A stretch of DNA of 64,000 nucleotides from Streptomyces zhihengii (GCF_016919245.1 NZ_JAFEJA010000001.1:5667501-5731500); one strand, 5' to 3'; counted from the stretch's first letter, positions 7,656 to 17,086 are shown. Numbers and translations are program-made. Notes: generated from the letters alone by a model not told the origin.

Positions 7656-10600
7656 ATGCCATTTCGCGGCCGGTTGCTGAACCGGCGAATACCAGGGCGG
7701 CTGCTCGCGGCCACCGCTCTGGGGGTGACGATCGCTCTGACCGGTTCCTCGGTGCAGGCGATGCCGCTGACCCTGGAGGAGCAGGTCCGGGGTCGTCCCG
7801 GTGTGCAGGACTTCGGTGATCCGGTCGAGGGCCGGGACGCGAAGGCGGCGCCGCGGCGTGCCGATGCGGCGCGGAAGGCGGCCGTCACGGCGCTGGACAA
7901 GGCGGTCTGGCCGGGCGACGGCAGCGCGGAGCTGGCCGTTGCGGCTTCGGGCAAGGAGAAGGTGGTCGGCGGTCTGCCGGTCACCGTCACATCCGTGCCG
8001 GTGAGGGCGGCGAAGTCGGCCCGTGCTGCTGCGGCTGCGTCGCCCGCCGAGGTGCGGGTGGATGTGCTGCCGGGGAAGCGGGCCGGTGAGCTGGGCGCGG
8101 GTGCGGTGCTGCGGGTGGAGCGTTCGGACGCGGGGGCGAAGGCTGCTCCGGTCCGGCTGACCGTGGACTACTCGTCGTTCGCGGAGGGGTACGGCGGCTC
8201 GTATGCGTCGCGGCTGCGGTTGGTGCAGTTGCCGGCGTGTGCGGCGGTCGCGGTGCCGGGCAGCGCCGGGTGTCCGGAGCTGCCGAAGCCTCTGGCGACG
8301 GTGAACGATCCCGAGGCGCGCACGGTGTCGGCGTCGGTGACGGCGGCTCCTGCGCAGGCGGCGGGCGCGTCGACGATGGCGGCCGAGGCCGCGCCGCTGG
8401 TGGCGCTGGCGGCGGGTCCGTCGTCGGGCCAGGGTTCCTACAAGGCGACGTCCCTGGCTCCTGCGTCGAGCTGGAGCGTCGCCAATTCCAGTGGCGGGTT
8501 CAGCTGGAACTATCCGATGCGGACGGTTCCGACGCCGGGTGGTCTGTCGCCGACGGTGGGTCTGGGGTATTCGTCGCAGTCGGCGGACGGCCGGACGGCG
8601 GTGACGAACAACCAGGGTTCCTGGGTCGGTGAGGGTTTCTCGTACGACGCGGGGTTCATCGAGCGCCGTTACAAGCCCTGTTCCGATGACGGGCACGAGT
8701 CGTCGGGTGAGCAGTGCTGGGCGTTCGACAATGCCTCGATCATGCTCAACGGGACGTCGAGTGAGCTGATCAAGGACGACGATTCCGGGGCGTGGAAGTT
8801 CGCTTCGGACGACGGTACGAAGGTCGAGAAGCTCACGGGTGCGTCGAACGGTGACGACAACGGTGAGCACTGGAAGGTCACGACGGCCGACGGTACGCAG
8901 TACTGGTTCGGGCTGAACCGGCTGCCGGGGTACACGGACGGCAAGGAGACGACCGGTTCGACGTGGACCGTGCCGGTGTTCGGTGACGACTCCGGGGAGC
9001 CGTGCTACAACGCGACGTTCACCAGTGCGCACTGCAAGCAGGCGTGGCGGTGGAGTCTTGACTATGTCAAGGACACGCACGGCAATGTGATGTCGTACTT
9101 CTACGCGCCGGAGACGAACTACTACGCGCTGAACGGGAAGACGGACGTCAACGGTACGGCGTATCACCGTGGCGGCTGGCTGAAGCGGATCGACTACGGT
9201 CAGCGTGACGGTCAGGTGTATGCGGCGAAGGCGCCGGCGCGGGTGGTGTTCGAGACCGCGGAGCGTTGTCTTCCGACGTCGGATTTCGATTGTGCGGAGT
9301 CGAAGCGGACGAAGGCGAACGCGGCGCGGTGGCCGGACACTCCGGTGGATCAGGAGTGCAAGGCCGATACGAAGTGCACGGTCGGGCAGACGTTCTGGAC
9401 GACGAAGCGGCTGACGGGCATCACGACCCAGATGCGCAAGAGTGCGACCGAGTACCAGGATGTGGATGCGTGGTCGTTCACGCATCTGTTCACGGACAAC
9501 GGTGACGACTCGAAGACGCTGTGGCTGTCGAAGCTGGAGCACGAGGGCCGGGTGGGGACGGCGGCGAAGCTGCCGGCGCTGGAGCTGTTCGGTGAGCAGC
9601 TGGTCAACCGGGTGGATGCGATCGGTGACAACATCGCGCCGTTCCACCGCTACCGCCTCGCCGCTGTGGTGAGTGAGACGGGCGCGCAGCTCGATGTGAA
9701 CTACGCGCCGACCGAGTGCTCGAAGGCGTCGCTGCCGAAGCCGGGTGAGTCGGTGAAGCGGTGTTATCCGGTGAAGTGGGCGCCGCCGGGGACGATCGAG
9801 CCGATCACGGACTGGTTCCACAAGTACGTGGTCGCGGAGATCGTGGAGACGGACCGTACCGGTGGTGGCGATTCGCTGGTGACGCGGTACGACTACAAGG
9901 GTGACGCGGCCTGGCGGAAGGCGAAGCCGGACGGGATCACCGAGGACAAGTACCTCACCTGGGGTGGCTGGCAGGGCTACGGCAAGGTCACCGTCACGTC
10001 GGGGAGTGCGGACAAGCAGTCCACGCGGATCGACTACACGTACATGCAGGGCATGGACGGGGACAAGGACCCGGACGGCGGCAACCGCTCGGTCAAGGTC
10101 AAGGACTCGACCGGCGCGGAGTTCACGGACGCGGAGGAGTTCACCGGGCACCAGCTGGAGGCCCAGACCTGGGACGGCGACAAGGTCGTCTCCAAGGTCG
10201 TCACCACTCCGTGGAAGGCCGTGACGGGCACCCAGACCCACAGTTGGGGCACCAGGAACGCCGTCATCGTGCGGTCGGACGTGGAGCGGGGCTTCAGCCT
10301 CCTGGCGAACGACACCTGGCGCGAGTCGAAGAGCACCACGAAGTACTCCACCGTGTACGGCACCGGCCGGGTGACCGAGGTCGACGACCAGGGTGACGTC
10401 TCCACGACGGCGGACGACGCCTGCATCCGTATCTGGTACGCCGACAACACCACGGCCAACCTGCTGTCCCTGCCCTCGCGCAGCGAAGCCGTGGGCGTGC
10501 GGTGCTCCGCGACGCCGGACCGCAAGACGCAGGTCCACGCCGACGAGCGGACCTCGTACGACAACAAGGCGTTCGGCGAGGCCCCGACCCGGGGTCTGGC

Positions 10601-13600
10601 GACCACGACGGAGCGGCTGACCGCGCACAACGGCACCACCGGCACCTACCAGGTCACCGGCACCACGACGTACGACGGTTTCGGGCGGCCGCTGTCGCAG
10701 AAGGACGCGTCGGGGGCCGAGACCAAGACGTCGTACACGGACGTCAACGGTCTGATCTCGCAGACGAAGAACACCAACGCGCTGAACCACGTCACCACCA
10801 CGGACTACGTCCCGGCGTGGGGCATGTCGGCCGGTCAGACCGACGCCAACGGCAAGCGCACCGACCTCGCCTACGACGGACTGGGCCGCCTGACCTCGGT
10901 CTGGCTCCCGGACCGGGCGAAGACGCAGACGCCGTCCATCAAGTACTCCTACAACGTCCGCCGTGACAAGGTCACCGCGATCCGGACGGAGAAGATCGAG
11001 AACGACGGCTCCTACGGCTCCGAGTACGAGCTGTTCGACAGCCTGCTGCGCCCGCGTCAGCTCCAGACCGAGGGCCCGAAGGGCACCCGGATGGTGGCCG
11101 ACTCGTTCTACGACGGCACCGGGAAGATCAAGCAGACCAACGCCACCTACAACGCGGCGGGAGCGGCGTCGGACGAGCTGCTGATCGTCCGCAACGGCGA
11201 GGTCGGCCAGCAGTCGCTGCTGCGGTACGACGGCCTCGGCCGTCCGACCGCGCAGATCATGGCCGTCTCCGGTGTGGAGCAGTGGCGCACCACGACGACC
11301 TACGACGGCGAGCGCACCACGGTCGACCCGCCGCAGGGCGGTGTCCCGACGACGTCGATCAGCGACGCCCGGGGCAACACCGAGGAGATCTGGCACTACA
11401 AGGGCGACTCCCCGAACCCGCTCGCGGGCTACGACGCCACCAAGTACACCTTCACGCAGAAGAACCAGCTGGAGACCGTCACCGACGCCAAGGGCAACCA
11501 GTGGCGGTACGGGTACGACCTGCTGGGCCGCACCACACAGCTCGACGACCCGGACACGGGCACGTCGACCACGCAGTACGACGCGCTCGACCGCCCCGTC
11601 TCGACCACCGACGGGCGCGGCAAGAAGATCTCCACGGTCTACGACAAGCTGGGCCGGCCCCTGTCGAGCTGGCAGGGCGAGGCGAACACGGGGACCCGGC
11701 TCACGGAGACCCGGTACGACAAGGCCGGCATGCTGGGCCGGGCCTACGCGGACCTGAGCTATGTCTCGCCGACGGAGTACTTCGCCACCGTCATCCAGAC
11801 GTGGGACGACTTCTACCGTCCGCTGCGGAGCGACTACCTCGTCCCCGCCTCGCAGGGCTCGCTGGCCGGGACGTACTCCTTCACCTCGGCCTACAACCGT
11901 GACGGCAGCGTGCAGTCCAGCGGGGTGCCCGCCGCGGGCGGTCTGCCGGCCGAGGTGCTCGTCAACGGCTACGACGAGCTCCAGCGCCCGACGACCCTGA
12001 CGGGTGCGACGCCGTACGTCACGAACACGGTCTACTCGAACCAGGGCCACATGCTCCAGTTCGAGCTGAACACCGGTGGCAAGAAGGTCTGGCAGACCTT
12101 CGACTACGAGACGGGCACCGACCGCCTCAAGCGCATCGTGGTGGACGTCTACGGTGCTCCGGCGCCGGTGAAGGAGGCGAACTACTCCTACGACCAGGCC
12201 GGCAACGTCCTGTCGATCGCGGACACCTCGAACACGGCCTCGCCGGACGTGCAGTGCTTCGGCTACGACGCCCGCAAGCGTCTCGCCGAGGCGTGGACAC
12301 CTGCGGCCACCGTCGCCGAGGCGACCGGCAGCGGGTCCGTGGGCTCCATCGCCCCGCTCGACGGTTCCGGCCCGGCCGCCTGCCAGGCGGCTCCCGGCGC
12401 GAAGGCGCTCGGCGGCCCCGCGCCGTACTGGAAGTCGTACGTCACCGACGCCATCGGCAACCGGACCTCGGAGACGGTGCACGACACCGGGCTGAACCCG
12501 GCGAAGAACATCACCCGCACCTTCACCTACGGCGGCGCGGGCGCCCTCGGCGACGGACCCCACCAGGTCACCAAGGTCGTCGAGAACACCCCCACCGGCG
12601 ACCGGCAGTCCAGCTACGAGTACGACGACTCCGGCAACACCACCAAGCGCACCATCGGCGGCAACGCCCAGACGCTGGAGTGGACCGCCGACGGGAAGCT
12701 CGGCAAGGCGAAGGAGGCCGACGGGTCCGAGACGACCTACCTCTACGACAGCGTCGGCAACCGGGTCCAGCGCAAGGACACCACCGGCACCACGGTCTAT
12801 CTGCCGGGCATGGAGCTGAAGCTCTCCGCCGACGGCGCCAAGAAGTCGGCCACCCGCTACTACGCGCACGCGGGTGAGACGGTGGCCGTGCGCACGGACG
12901 ACGGCACCGTGTCGTTCATCGCCGCCGACCACCACGGCACCGGCGAGGTCGCGGTCCACGCCGTCACCGGTTCGGTGACCCAGCGCCGCTTCGATCCCTA
13001 CGGTGTCGAACGGGGCACGGCGACCGGCAGCTGGCCGGGCGAGAAGGGCTATGTCGGCGGCACCATCGACAAGTCGACCGGCCTGACCCATCTCGGCGCA
13101 CGCGAGTACGACGCGGTGATCGGCAAGTTCATCTCCGTCGACCCGCTGATCGACTACACCCAGCCGCAGCAGATCAACGGCTACAGCTACGCCAACAACA
13201 CCCCGGTCACCCACGCCGACCCGAGCGGCATGGCGATCCCGGAGTGCATGCAGGGCCTGATCGAGTGCCGGGGCGGTCTCCCCGTCTCCGGCGGCAAGAA
13301 GGACCCGGTCAAGGAGGCGTCCAACAACGTCGACGGGGCCTCCAACATCCTGGGCGGCGCCCAGGAGCAGCAGACACAGGCCAAGCAGCGGATCAAGTCC
13401 GCGGGCAAGGCCCTCGTCAAGATCGTCCGCGACATCCTGGGCGTGGACGCCGCTCTCGACTGCGTCTCCAGCGGTGACATGGGCGCGTGCGGCGAGACAC
13501 TGCTGAACATCGCGGGCAGCTTCGCCGGCGGTCTCGCCGGCAAGATCCTCGCCAAGTACGGCGCACCCTGGAACTGGGCCAAGGGCGCCAAACTCGCCAA

Positions 13601-14558
13601 GCGGGTCGTCAATCTCGTCGGCGACCTGGTCGGCGGGGTGAAGGACCTCTTCAAGGCCAACAAGGCCGTCGACAAGGCCAAGGACGGGCTGTCCAAGGCC
13701 AAGGACGCACTGGCGGCGGCCAAGAAGAAGGCGGCCGCGGCGGTCAAGAAGGGCAAGGGCGACGGGGATCCGCCGGGAGGCTCGTGCCCGACCTCACCCG
13801 TCAAGCACAGCTTCCTGCCCGGCACGAAGGTCCTCCTGGCCGACGGCACCACCAAGCCGATCGAGGACGTGGTCCTCGGCGACGAGGTCACCGTCACCGA
13901 CCCGGAGACCGGTGAGACGACCGTCCGCGAAGTCGTGGGCACCATCGTCACCGAGGACGACAAGCACTTCGTCGACCTCACCGTCACCGGCCGTTCCGGC
14001 GAGGCCGAGAGCCTGGTCTCCACCACGACCCACCCGTTCTGGTCCGTCTCCGAGGGCCGTTGGGTCGAGGCGGGCGACCTGACGCCCGGCATGACCCTGT
14101 ACACGGCGTCGGGCGACACGGCCGAGGTCACGGACACGCGCTACTTCGAGCAGCGCCAGCGCACCCACGACCTCACGGTCGCGGACGTCCACACCTACTA
14201 CGTGCTCGCCGAGGACAGCCCGCTGCTGGTGCACAACTGCGGCACCCGGGCCAGCCAGGACCCGGGCGAGGTCCCGGACCTCTACGACCCCGACAGTGGC
14301 GACTTCAACGAGTACCGGGGTAAGAAGGAGAAGCTCGAAGAGGCCGGCAAGACGCGCCGGGCGACCGAGGAGATGGTGTCCGAGTCCGAGACACGGTCGT
14401 CGACCATCTCCCGGAGTCCGGGCGCCGCGCAGAAGATGATCGACGGCGCGCAACAGGCCGGATCCCACGGTCCGGCGGAGGTGCTGGTCGTGAGCGCCCT
14501 CGTCGCCGCGAAGGCGGCGCAGAAACTCAGGAAATGGTGGAATGGGCGTCGCAGGTGA
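7656..14558 (+). CDS. Secreted RHS/YD-repeat protein with HINT domain and C-terminal putative toxin
   Basis: Starting at ATG 7656 (GGAG about 8 bases before), the product has 2300 residues. A signal peptide (basic RLLNRRIPGRLL, then ATALGVTIALTGSSVQA) precedes a long YD-repeat shell with many YDxxGR and TxYxYDxxGN units. The RHS core ends near residue 1830 (HLGAREYDAVIGKFISVDP). A Lys/Ala-rich helical stretch follows, then a HINT domain (about 2051-2194; LPGTKVLLADG, STTTHPFWS, SPLLVHN) and a unique tail of about 106 residues. RHS proteins of this layout encapsulate a C-terminal toxin. The tail is unrecognised and ends in a hydrophobic, then basic segment. The following gene overlaps by 17 bases and is the likely immunity gene. 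Confidence 0.9.
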   Translation: MPFRGRLLNRRIPGRLLAATALGVTIALTGSSVQAMPLTLEEQVRGRPGVQDFGDPVEGRDAKAAPRRADAARKAAVTALDKAVWPGDGSAELAVAASGKEKVVGGLPVTVTSVPVRAAKSARAAAAASPAEVRVDVLPGKRAGELGAGAVLRVERSDAGAKAAPVRLTVDYSSFAEGYGGSYASRLRLVQLPACAAVAVPGSAGCPELPKPLATVNDPEARTVSASVTAAPAQAAGASTMAAEAAPLVALAAGPSSGQGSYKATSLAPASSWSVANSSGGFSWNYPMRTVPTPGGLSPTVGLGYSSQSADGRTAVTNNQGSWVGEGFSYDAGFIERRYKPCSDDGHESSGEQCWAFDNASIMLNGTSSELIKDDDSGAWKFASDDGTKVEKLTGASNGDDNGEHWKVTTADGTQYWFGLNRLPGYTDGKETTGSTWTVPVFGDDSGEPCYNATFTSAHCKQAWRWSLDYVKDTHGNVMSYFYAPETNYYALNGKTDVNGTAYHRGGWLKRIDYGQRDGQVYAAKAPARVVFETAERCLPTSDFDCAESKRTKANAARWPDTPVDQECKADTKCTVGQTFWTTKRLTGITTQMRKSATEYQDVDAWSFTHLFTDNGDDSKTLWLSKLEHEGRVGTAAKLPALELFGEQLVNRVDAIGDNIAPFHRYRLAAVVSETGAQLDVNYAPTECSKASLPKPGESVKRCYPVKWAPPGTIEPITDWFHKYVVAEIVETDRTGGGDSLVTRYDYKGDAAWRKAKPDGITEDKYLTWGGWQGYGKVTVTSGSADKQSTRIDYTYMQGMDGDKDPDGGNRSVKVKDSTGAEFTDAEEFTGHQLEAQTWDGDKVVSKVVTTPWKAVTGTQTHSWGTRNAVIVRSDVERGFSLLANDTWRESKSTTKYSTVYGTGRVTEVDDQGDVSTTADDACIRIWYADNTTANLLSLPSRSEAVGVRCSATPDRKTQVHADERTSYDNKAFGEAPTRGLATTTERLTAHNGTTGTYQVTGTTTYDGFGRPLSQKDASGAETKTSYTDVNGLISQTKNTNALNHVTTTDYVPAWGMSAGQTDANGKRTDLAYDGLGRLTSVWLPDRAKTQTPSIKYSYNVRRDKVTAIRTEKIENDGSYGSEYELFDSLLRPRQLQTEGPKGTRMVADSFYDGTGKIKQTNATYNAAGAASDELLIVRNGEVGQQSLLRYDGLGRPTAQIMAVSGVEQWRTTTTYDGERTTVDPPQGGVPTTSISDARGNTEEIWHYKGDSPNPLAGYDATKYTFTQKNQLETVTDAKGNQWRYGYDLLGRTTQLDDPDTGTSTTQYDALDRPVSTTDGRGKKISTVYDKLGRPLSSWQGEANTGTRLTETRYDKAGMLGRAYADLSYVSPTEYFATVIQTWDDFYRPLRSDYLVPASQGSLAGTYSFTSAYNRDGSVQSSGVPAAGGLPAEVLVNGYDELQRPTTLTGATPYVTNTVYSNQGHMLQFELNTGGKKVWQTFDYETGTDRLKRIVVDVYGAPAPVKEANYSYDQAGNVLSIADTSNTASPDVQCFGYDARKRLAEAWTPAATVAEATGSGSVGSIAPLDGSGPAACQAAPGAKALGGPAPYWKSYVTDAIGNRTSETVHDTGLNPAKNITRTFTYGGAGALGDGPHQVTKVVENTPTGDRQSSYEYDDSGNTTKRTIGGNAQTLEWTADGKLGKAKEADGSETTYLYDSVGNRVQRKDTTGTTVYLPGMELKLSADGAKKSATRYYAHAGETVAVRTDDGTVSFIAADHHGTGEVAVHAVTGSVTQRRFDPYGVERGTATGSWPGEKGYVGGTIDKSTGLTHLGAREYDAVIGKFISVDPLIDYTQPQQINGYSYANNTPVTHADPSGMAIPECMQGLIECRGGLPVSGGKKDPVKEASNNVDGASNILGGAQEQQTQAKQRIKSAGKALVKIVRDILGVDAALDCVSSGDMGACGETLLNIAGSFAGGLAGKILAKYGAPWNWAKGAKLAKRVVNLVGDLVGGVKDLFKANKAVDKAKDGLSKAKDALAAAKKKAAAAVKKGKGDGDPPGGSCPTSPVKHSFLPGTKVLLADGTTKPIEDVVLGDEVTVTDPETGETTVREVVGTIVTEDDKHFVDLTVTGRSGEAESLVSTTTHPFWSVSEGRWVEAGDLTPGMTLYTASGDTAEVTDTRYFEQRQRTHDLTVADVHTYYVLAEDSPLLVHNCGTRASQDPGEVPDLYDPDSGDFNEYRGKKEKLEEAGKTRRATEEMVSESETRSSTISRSPGAAQKMIDGAQQAGSHGPAEVLVVSALVAAKAAQKLRKWWNGRRR
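14238..14558 (+). other. Unrecognised C-terminal toxin-position domain of the RHS protein
   Basis: After the VHN boundary of the HINT domain, the remaining 107 codons start CGTRASQDPGEVPDLYD. They run through a charged helical part (KKEKLEEAGKTRRATEEM), a Ser-rich patch (ETRSSTISRSPG), then a hydrophobic segment AEVLVVSALVAAKAA and a basic end KLRKWWNGRRR. None of the common nuclease, ADP-ribosyltransferase or deaminase motifs is visible. The hydrophobic plus basic end would suit a membrane-active toxin, but that is inference. Confidence 0.5.
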
Positions 14559-15510
14559 GGAGGCGGCGGCTGTCGTCGCGCAGTTCGCGCGGGACGGCTT
14601 CGTCGCCGAGGAGAGCAGGGAACGGGCCGAGTTCGGCGTCTGGGACCGGGTCACCCCGGGCCGGGTGGTCCTCGTGGCGTTGCAGACCGTCCTGCGGCTG
14701 CGGCATGAGGACGGCCGGGACGACGCCGCCGCGCCGCCCGCGGGCGGCGCTGCGGGACTCGGCGGCGAGGACCACCGGGTGCTCGTCCCGGCGCTGCTGG
14801 GTGACGCGCCCGCGGCCCGGGAGGCGGAGCGGCGGGGCCTGATCACCCTGGACCACGTGCTGGCGCTGCTCGCGTCCGTCGTGGCCGAGGAGTCGATGTC
14901 CGAGGCGGAGACGGGCGAACTGCTCGCCGCCGCCGAGGAGAGCTGCGCCGAGGCCCCGGGCGGGGCCGCCACGGGCCGGGGGATCGACGCCGGCCCGTGG
15001 GACGAGGACGACGCCGGACGCCCGGAGGGCGGCCGGGTGATCGACCTCGGGGCGCTGCTGGTGCCGAGGGTGCCGGGGGTCGAGGTCCACCCCATGCGGT
15101 CCGACGACGGTGCCGTGGTCGCCGTCACGGTCGTCAACGGCCGGACGGCGGTCCAGTTGCAGGCGTACCGCTCGTCCCCCGACACCTCGTGGGAGACGAT
15201 CCGGGGGCAGCTCTCCCGGTCCATCGGCAGGAACGGCGGCTCCGTCGAGGAGCGCGCCGGGCGTGCGGGCGTCGAGCTGCAGACGGTCGTGCCCGTCCGG
15301 GGCAAGTCCGCCGGGCAGATCTCCCGGGTCCTCGGCTGCGACGGTCCCGGCTGGGTCCTGCGCGGGTTCGTGACCGGGGCCGGTGCGAAGCCCGGCAGCA
15401 CGGACGCGTGGGCGTACGCGACCTTCGAGGGGACGGTCGTCCGCGCGTCGTACGCGCCGCCCTCCCGGGGCGCGGCGATCGCGCTGCGCTGGCCGCCCGC
15501 GGAGGCGTAA
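14542..15510 (+). CDS. DUF3710-domain protein in the immunity-gene position
   Basis: The 322-residue product has two parts. Residues 1-165 are Ala/Glu-rich and helical, without a family I recognise. Residues about 170-320 (VIDLGALLVPRVPGVEVHP, VAVTVVNGRTAVQLQAY, GGSVEERAGRAGVELQTVVPV, GPGWVLRGFVTG) match the DUF3710 pattern as I know it from a conserved housekeeping protein. The ATG at 14542 lies inside the last codons of the RHS gene, with AGGAAA about 7 bases before it, so the two are translationally coupled. Placement immediately after a toxin tail suggests an immunity protein. DUF3710 is not an immunity family known to me, so that role is inference. Confidence 0.72.
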   Translation: MGVAGEEAAAVVAQFARDGFVAEESRERAEFGVWDRVTPGRVVLVALQTVLRLRHEDGRDDAAAPPAGGAAGLGGEDHRVLVPALLGDAPAAREAERRGLITLDHVLALLASVVAEESMSEAETGELLAAAEESCAEAPGGAATGRGIDAGPWDEDDAGRPEGGRVIDLGALLVPRVPGVEVHPMRSDDGAVVAVTVVNGRTAVQLQAYRSSPDTSWETIRGQLSRSIGRNGGSVEERAGRAGVELQTVVPVRGKSAGQISRVLGCDGPGWVLRGFVTGAGAKPGSTDAWAYATFEGTVVRASYAPPSRGAAIALRWPPAEA

Positions 15511-15523
15511 GGGCTCCGACGCG

Positions 15524-15558
15524 CGAGGCCCCGCACCCCTCGGGGGTGCGGGGCCTCG
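15524..15558. terminator. Hairpin terminator after the RHS/DUF3710 operon
   Basis: A stem of about 15 perfect base pairs (arms CGAGGCCCCGCACCC and GGGTGCGGGGCCTCG) with a short loop lies 14 bases after the stop codon. There is no U tract, as usual in Streptomyces. Confidence 0.8.
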
Positions 15559-15729
15559 TCGCCGTTGCGGCGCCGGACGGGCCGGGACCGTCCGGCCACG
15601 GGCCGGACACCGGCCGCCGGGTCCGGCGGGGTGCCGTGCCGTCCGGTGCCGGTCGACACCGCGAGCCCGGCCCGGCGGGGCACCGTGACGTCCCGTCGCG
15701 GGCGGCCGGGGCCGGGGGAGTGCCGTGCC

Positions 15730-15761
15730 CTCCGGGCGGGACGGGCCCGTCCCGCCCGGAG
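15730..15761. repeat. 32-bp perfect palindrome
   Basis: The sequence is self-complementary over 32 bases with no loop; its centre is CGGGCCCG at 15742-15749. It sits between two ordinary hairpin terminators. It could extrude as a cruciform or act as an extra terminator. Confidence 0.7.
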
Positions 15762-15764
15762 CGA

Positions 15765-15808
15765 CACGACGGCGCCGGCACCCCCGGGAGGGTGCCGGCG
15801 CCGTCGTG
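15765..15808. terminator. Bidirectional terminator between the DUF3710 gene and fabF
   Basis: A perfect 19-bp stem (left arm 15765-15783, right arm 15790-15808) with a 6-base loop, ending 15 bases from the fabF stop codon. It would serve both converging transcripts. Confidence 0.85.
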
Positions 15809-15823
15809 TGCGGCGGAGCCGCG

Positions 15824-17086
15824 TCAGACCGTGCGGAAGGCGAGGACCACGTTGTGGCCGCCGAAGCCGAACGAGTTGTTGATCGCCGCGATCGTGCCCT
15901 CGGGCAGCGCGCGCGGGGTGTCGCGGACCACGTCCGCCTCGACGGCCTCGTCGAGTTCGCCGATGTTGATCGTGGGCGGGGCGGTGCGGGTGTGGAGCGC
16001 GAGGACGGTGGCGACCGTCTCGATGCCGCCGGCGCCGCCGAGCAGGTGGCCCGTCATCGACTTGGTGGCGGAGACCGCGACATGGTCGAGGTCGTCGCCG
16101 AGGACGGCGCGCAGGGCCTTGATCTCGGCGACGTCGCCCTGCGGCGTCGACGTGGCGTGCGCGTTGAGGTGGACGACCTCGGACGGCTTGAGGTCCGTGG
16201 TCTCCAGCAGGTTGCGCAGGGCCGCCGCGATGCCGCGGCCGGTCGGCTCGGGCTGCGCGATGTGGTGGCTGTCGGCGGACAGGCCCTGGCCGAGGACCTC
16301 GCAGTAGACCTTGGCGCCGCGCGCGGCGGCGTGCTCGGCCGACTCCAGGATCACGACGCCCGCGCCCTCGCCGAGGACGAAGCCGTCGCGGCCGGTGTCG
16401 TAGGGCCGGGAGGCCTTCAGCGGCTCGTCGTTGTTCTTGGACATCGCCATCATGTTGGCGAACGCCGCGATGGGCAGCGGGTGGATCGCCGCCTCGGTGC
16501 CGCCGGCGACGACCACGTCGGCACGGCCGGTGCGGATCATCTCGACGGCGTAGCCGATCGCCTCGGCGCCGGACGCGCACGCGGACACCGGGGTGTGGAC
16601 GCCCGCCTGGGCGTTCACCTCCAGGCCGACGTTGGCGGAGGGGCCGTTGGGCATCAGCATGGGGACGGTGTGCGGGGAGACCCGGCGCACGCCCTTGTCC
16701 TTGAGGACGTCGTACTGGTCGAGCAGAGTCGTTACGCCACCGATGCCGGAGGCGATGACGGTGCCGAGACGGGCCGGCGCGACGGACTCGTCCTCGCCCG
16801 CGGGGGCGGTGAATCCGGCGTCGGACCACGCCTCGCGGGCCGCGATGACCGCGAACTGCGCGGAGCGGTCCAGCTTGCGGGCGAGCGGGCGCGGCAGGAC
16901 CTCGCCCGGGTCGACCGCGGCGGTCGCCGCGATGCGGACCGGGAGTTCGGCGTAGCGCTCGCCCTCCAGGGCCTTCACGCCGGAACGACCGGCGAGCAGG
17001 CCTTCCCACGTCGATGCGCTGTCGCCACCCAGCGGTGTGGTTGCGCCGATACCGGTGACGACCACGGTGCGATTGGTCGAGTTCAC
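15824..17086 (-). CDS. fabF: 3-oxoacyl-[ACP] synthase II (KASII)
   Basis: FabF condenses malonyl-ACP with acyl-ACP in the elongation cycle of type II fatty-acid synthesis. The 420-residue length is typical. The Cys-His-His set is present: Cys170 (PVSACASGAEAIG), His310 (HLNAHATSTPQGD) and His347 (MTGHLLGGAG), with Lys342. It is the last gene of the fabD-fabH-acpP-fabF operon, 86 bases after acpP. The start is GTG at 17086, preceded by GGAGAAAG. I see no missing catalytic residue, and the sequence is a primary-metabolism KASII rather than a polyketide chain-length factor, which lacks the Cys. Confidence 0.97.
   Translation of the reverse strand: MNSTNRTVVVTGIGATTPLGGDSASTWEGLLAGRSGVKALEGERYAELPVRIAATAAVDPGEVLPRPLARKLDRSAQFAVIAAREAWSDAGFTAPAGEDESVAPARLGTVIASGIGGVTTLLDQYDVLKDKGVRRVSPHTVPMLMPNGPSANVGLEVNAQAGVHTPVSACASGAEAIGYAVEMIRTGRADVVVAGGTEAAIHPLPIAAFANMMAMSKNNDEPLKASRPYDTGRDGFVLGEGAGVVILESAEHAAARGAKVYCEVLGQGLSADSHHIAQPEPTGRGIAAALRNLLETTDLKPSEVVHLNAHATSTPQGDVAEIKALRAVLGDDLDHVAVSATKSMTGHLLGGAGGIETVATVLALHTRTAPPTINIGELDEAVEADVVRDTPRALPEGTIAAINNSFGFGGHNVVLAFRTV

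Larger units (their letters stand above)
15511..15823. other. Convergent gap with three strong hairpins
   Basis: This 313-bp region between the DUF3710 gene (+) and fabF (-) holds no gene. It contains a terminator after the DUF3710 gene, a perfect palindrome and a terminator shared with fabF, listed separately. The remaining sequence (15565-15720) is G/C-rich with short direct repeats of CCGGACAC and GCCGTGCCGTCC type and nothing else I can support. Confidence 0.6.

Noticed and set aside
6243..13214. A 2323-codon open frame on the minus strand opposite the RHS gene
   Set aside because: It is the antisense shadow of the RHS gene: low-complexity Arg/Val/Gly composition, no start or family pattern, and the plus strand has signal peptide, YD repeats and HINT motifs.
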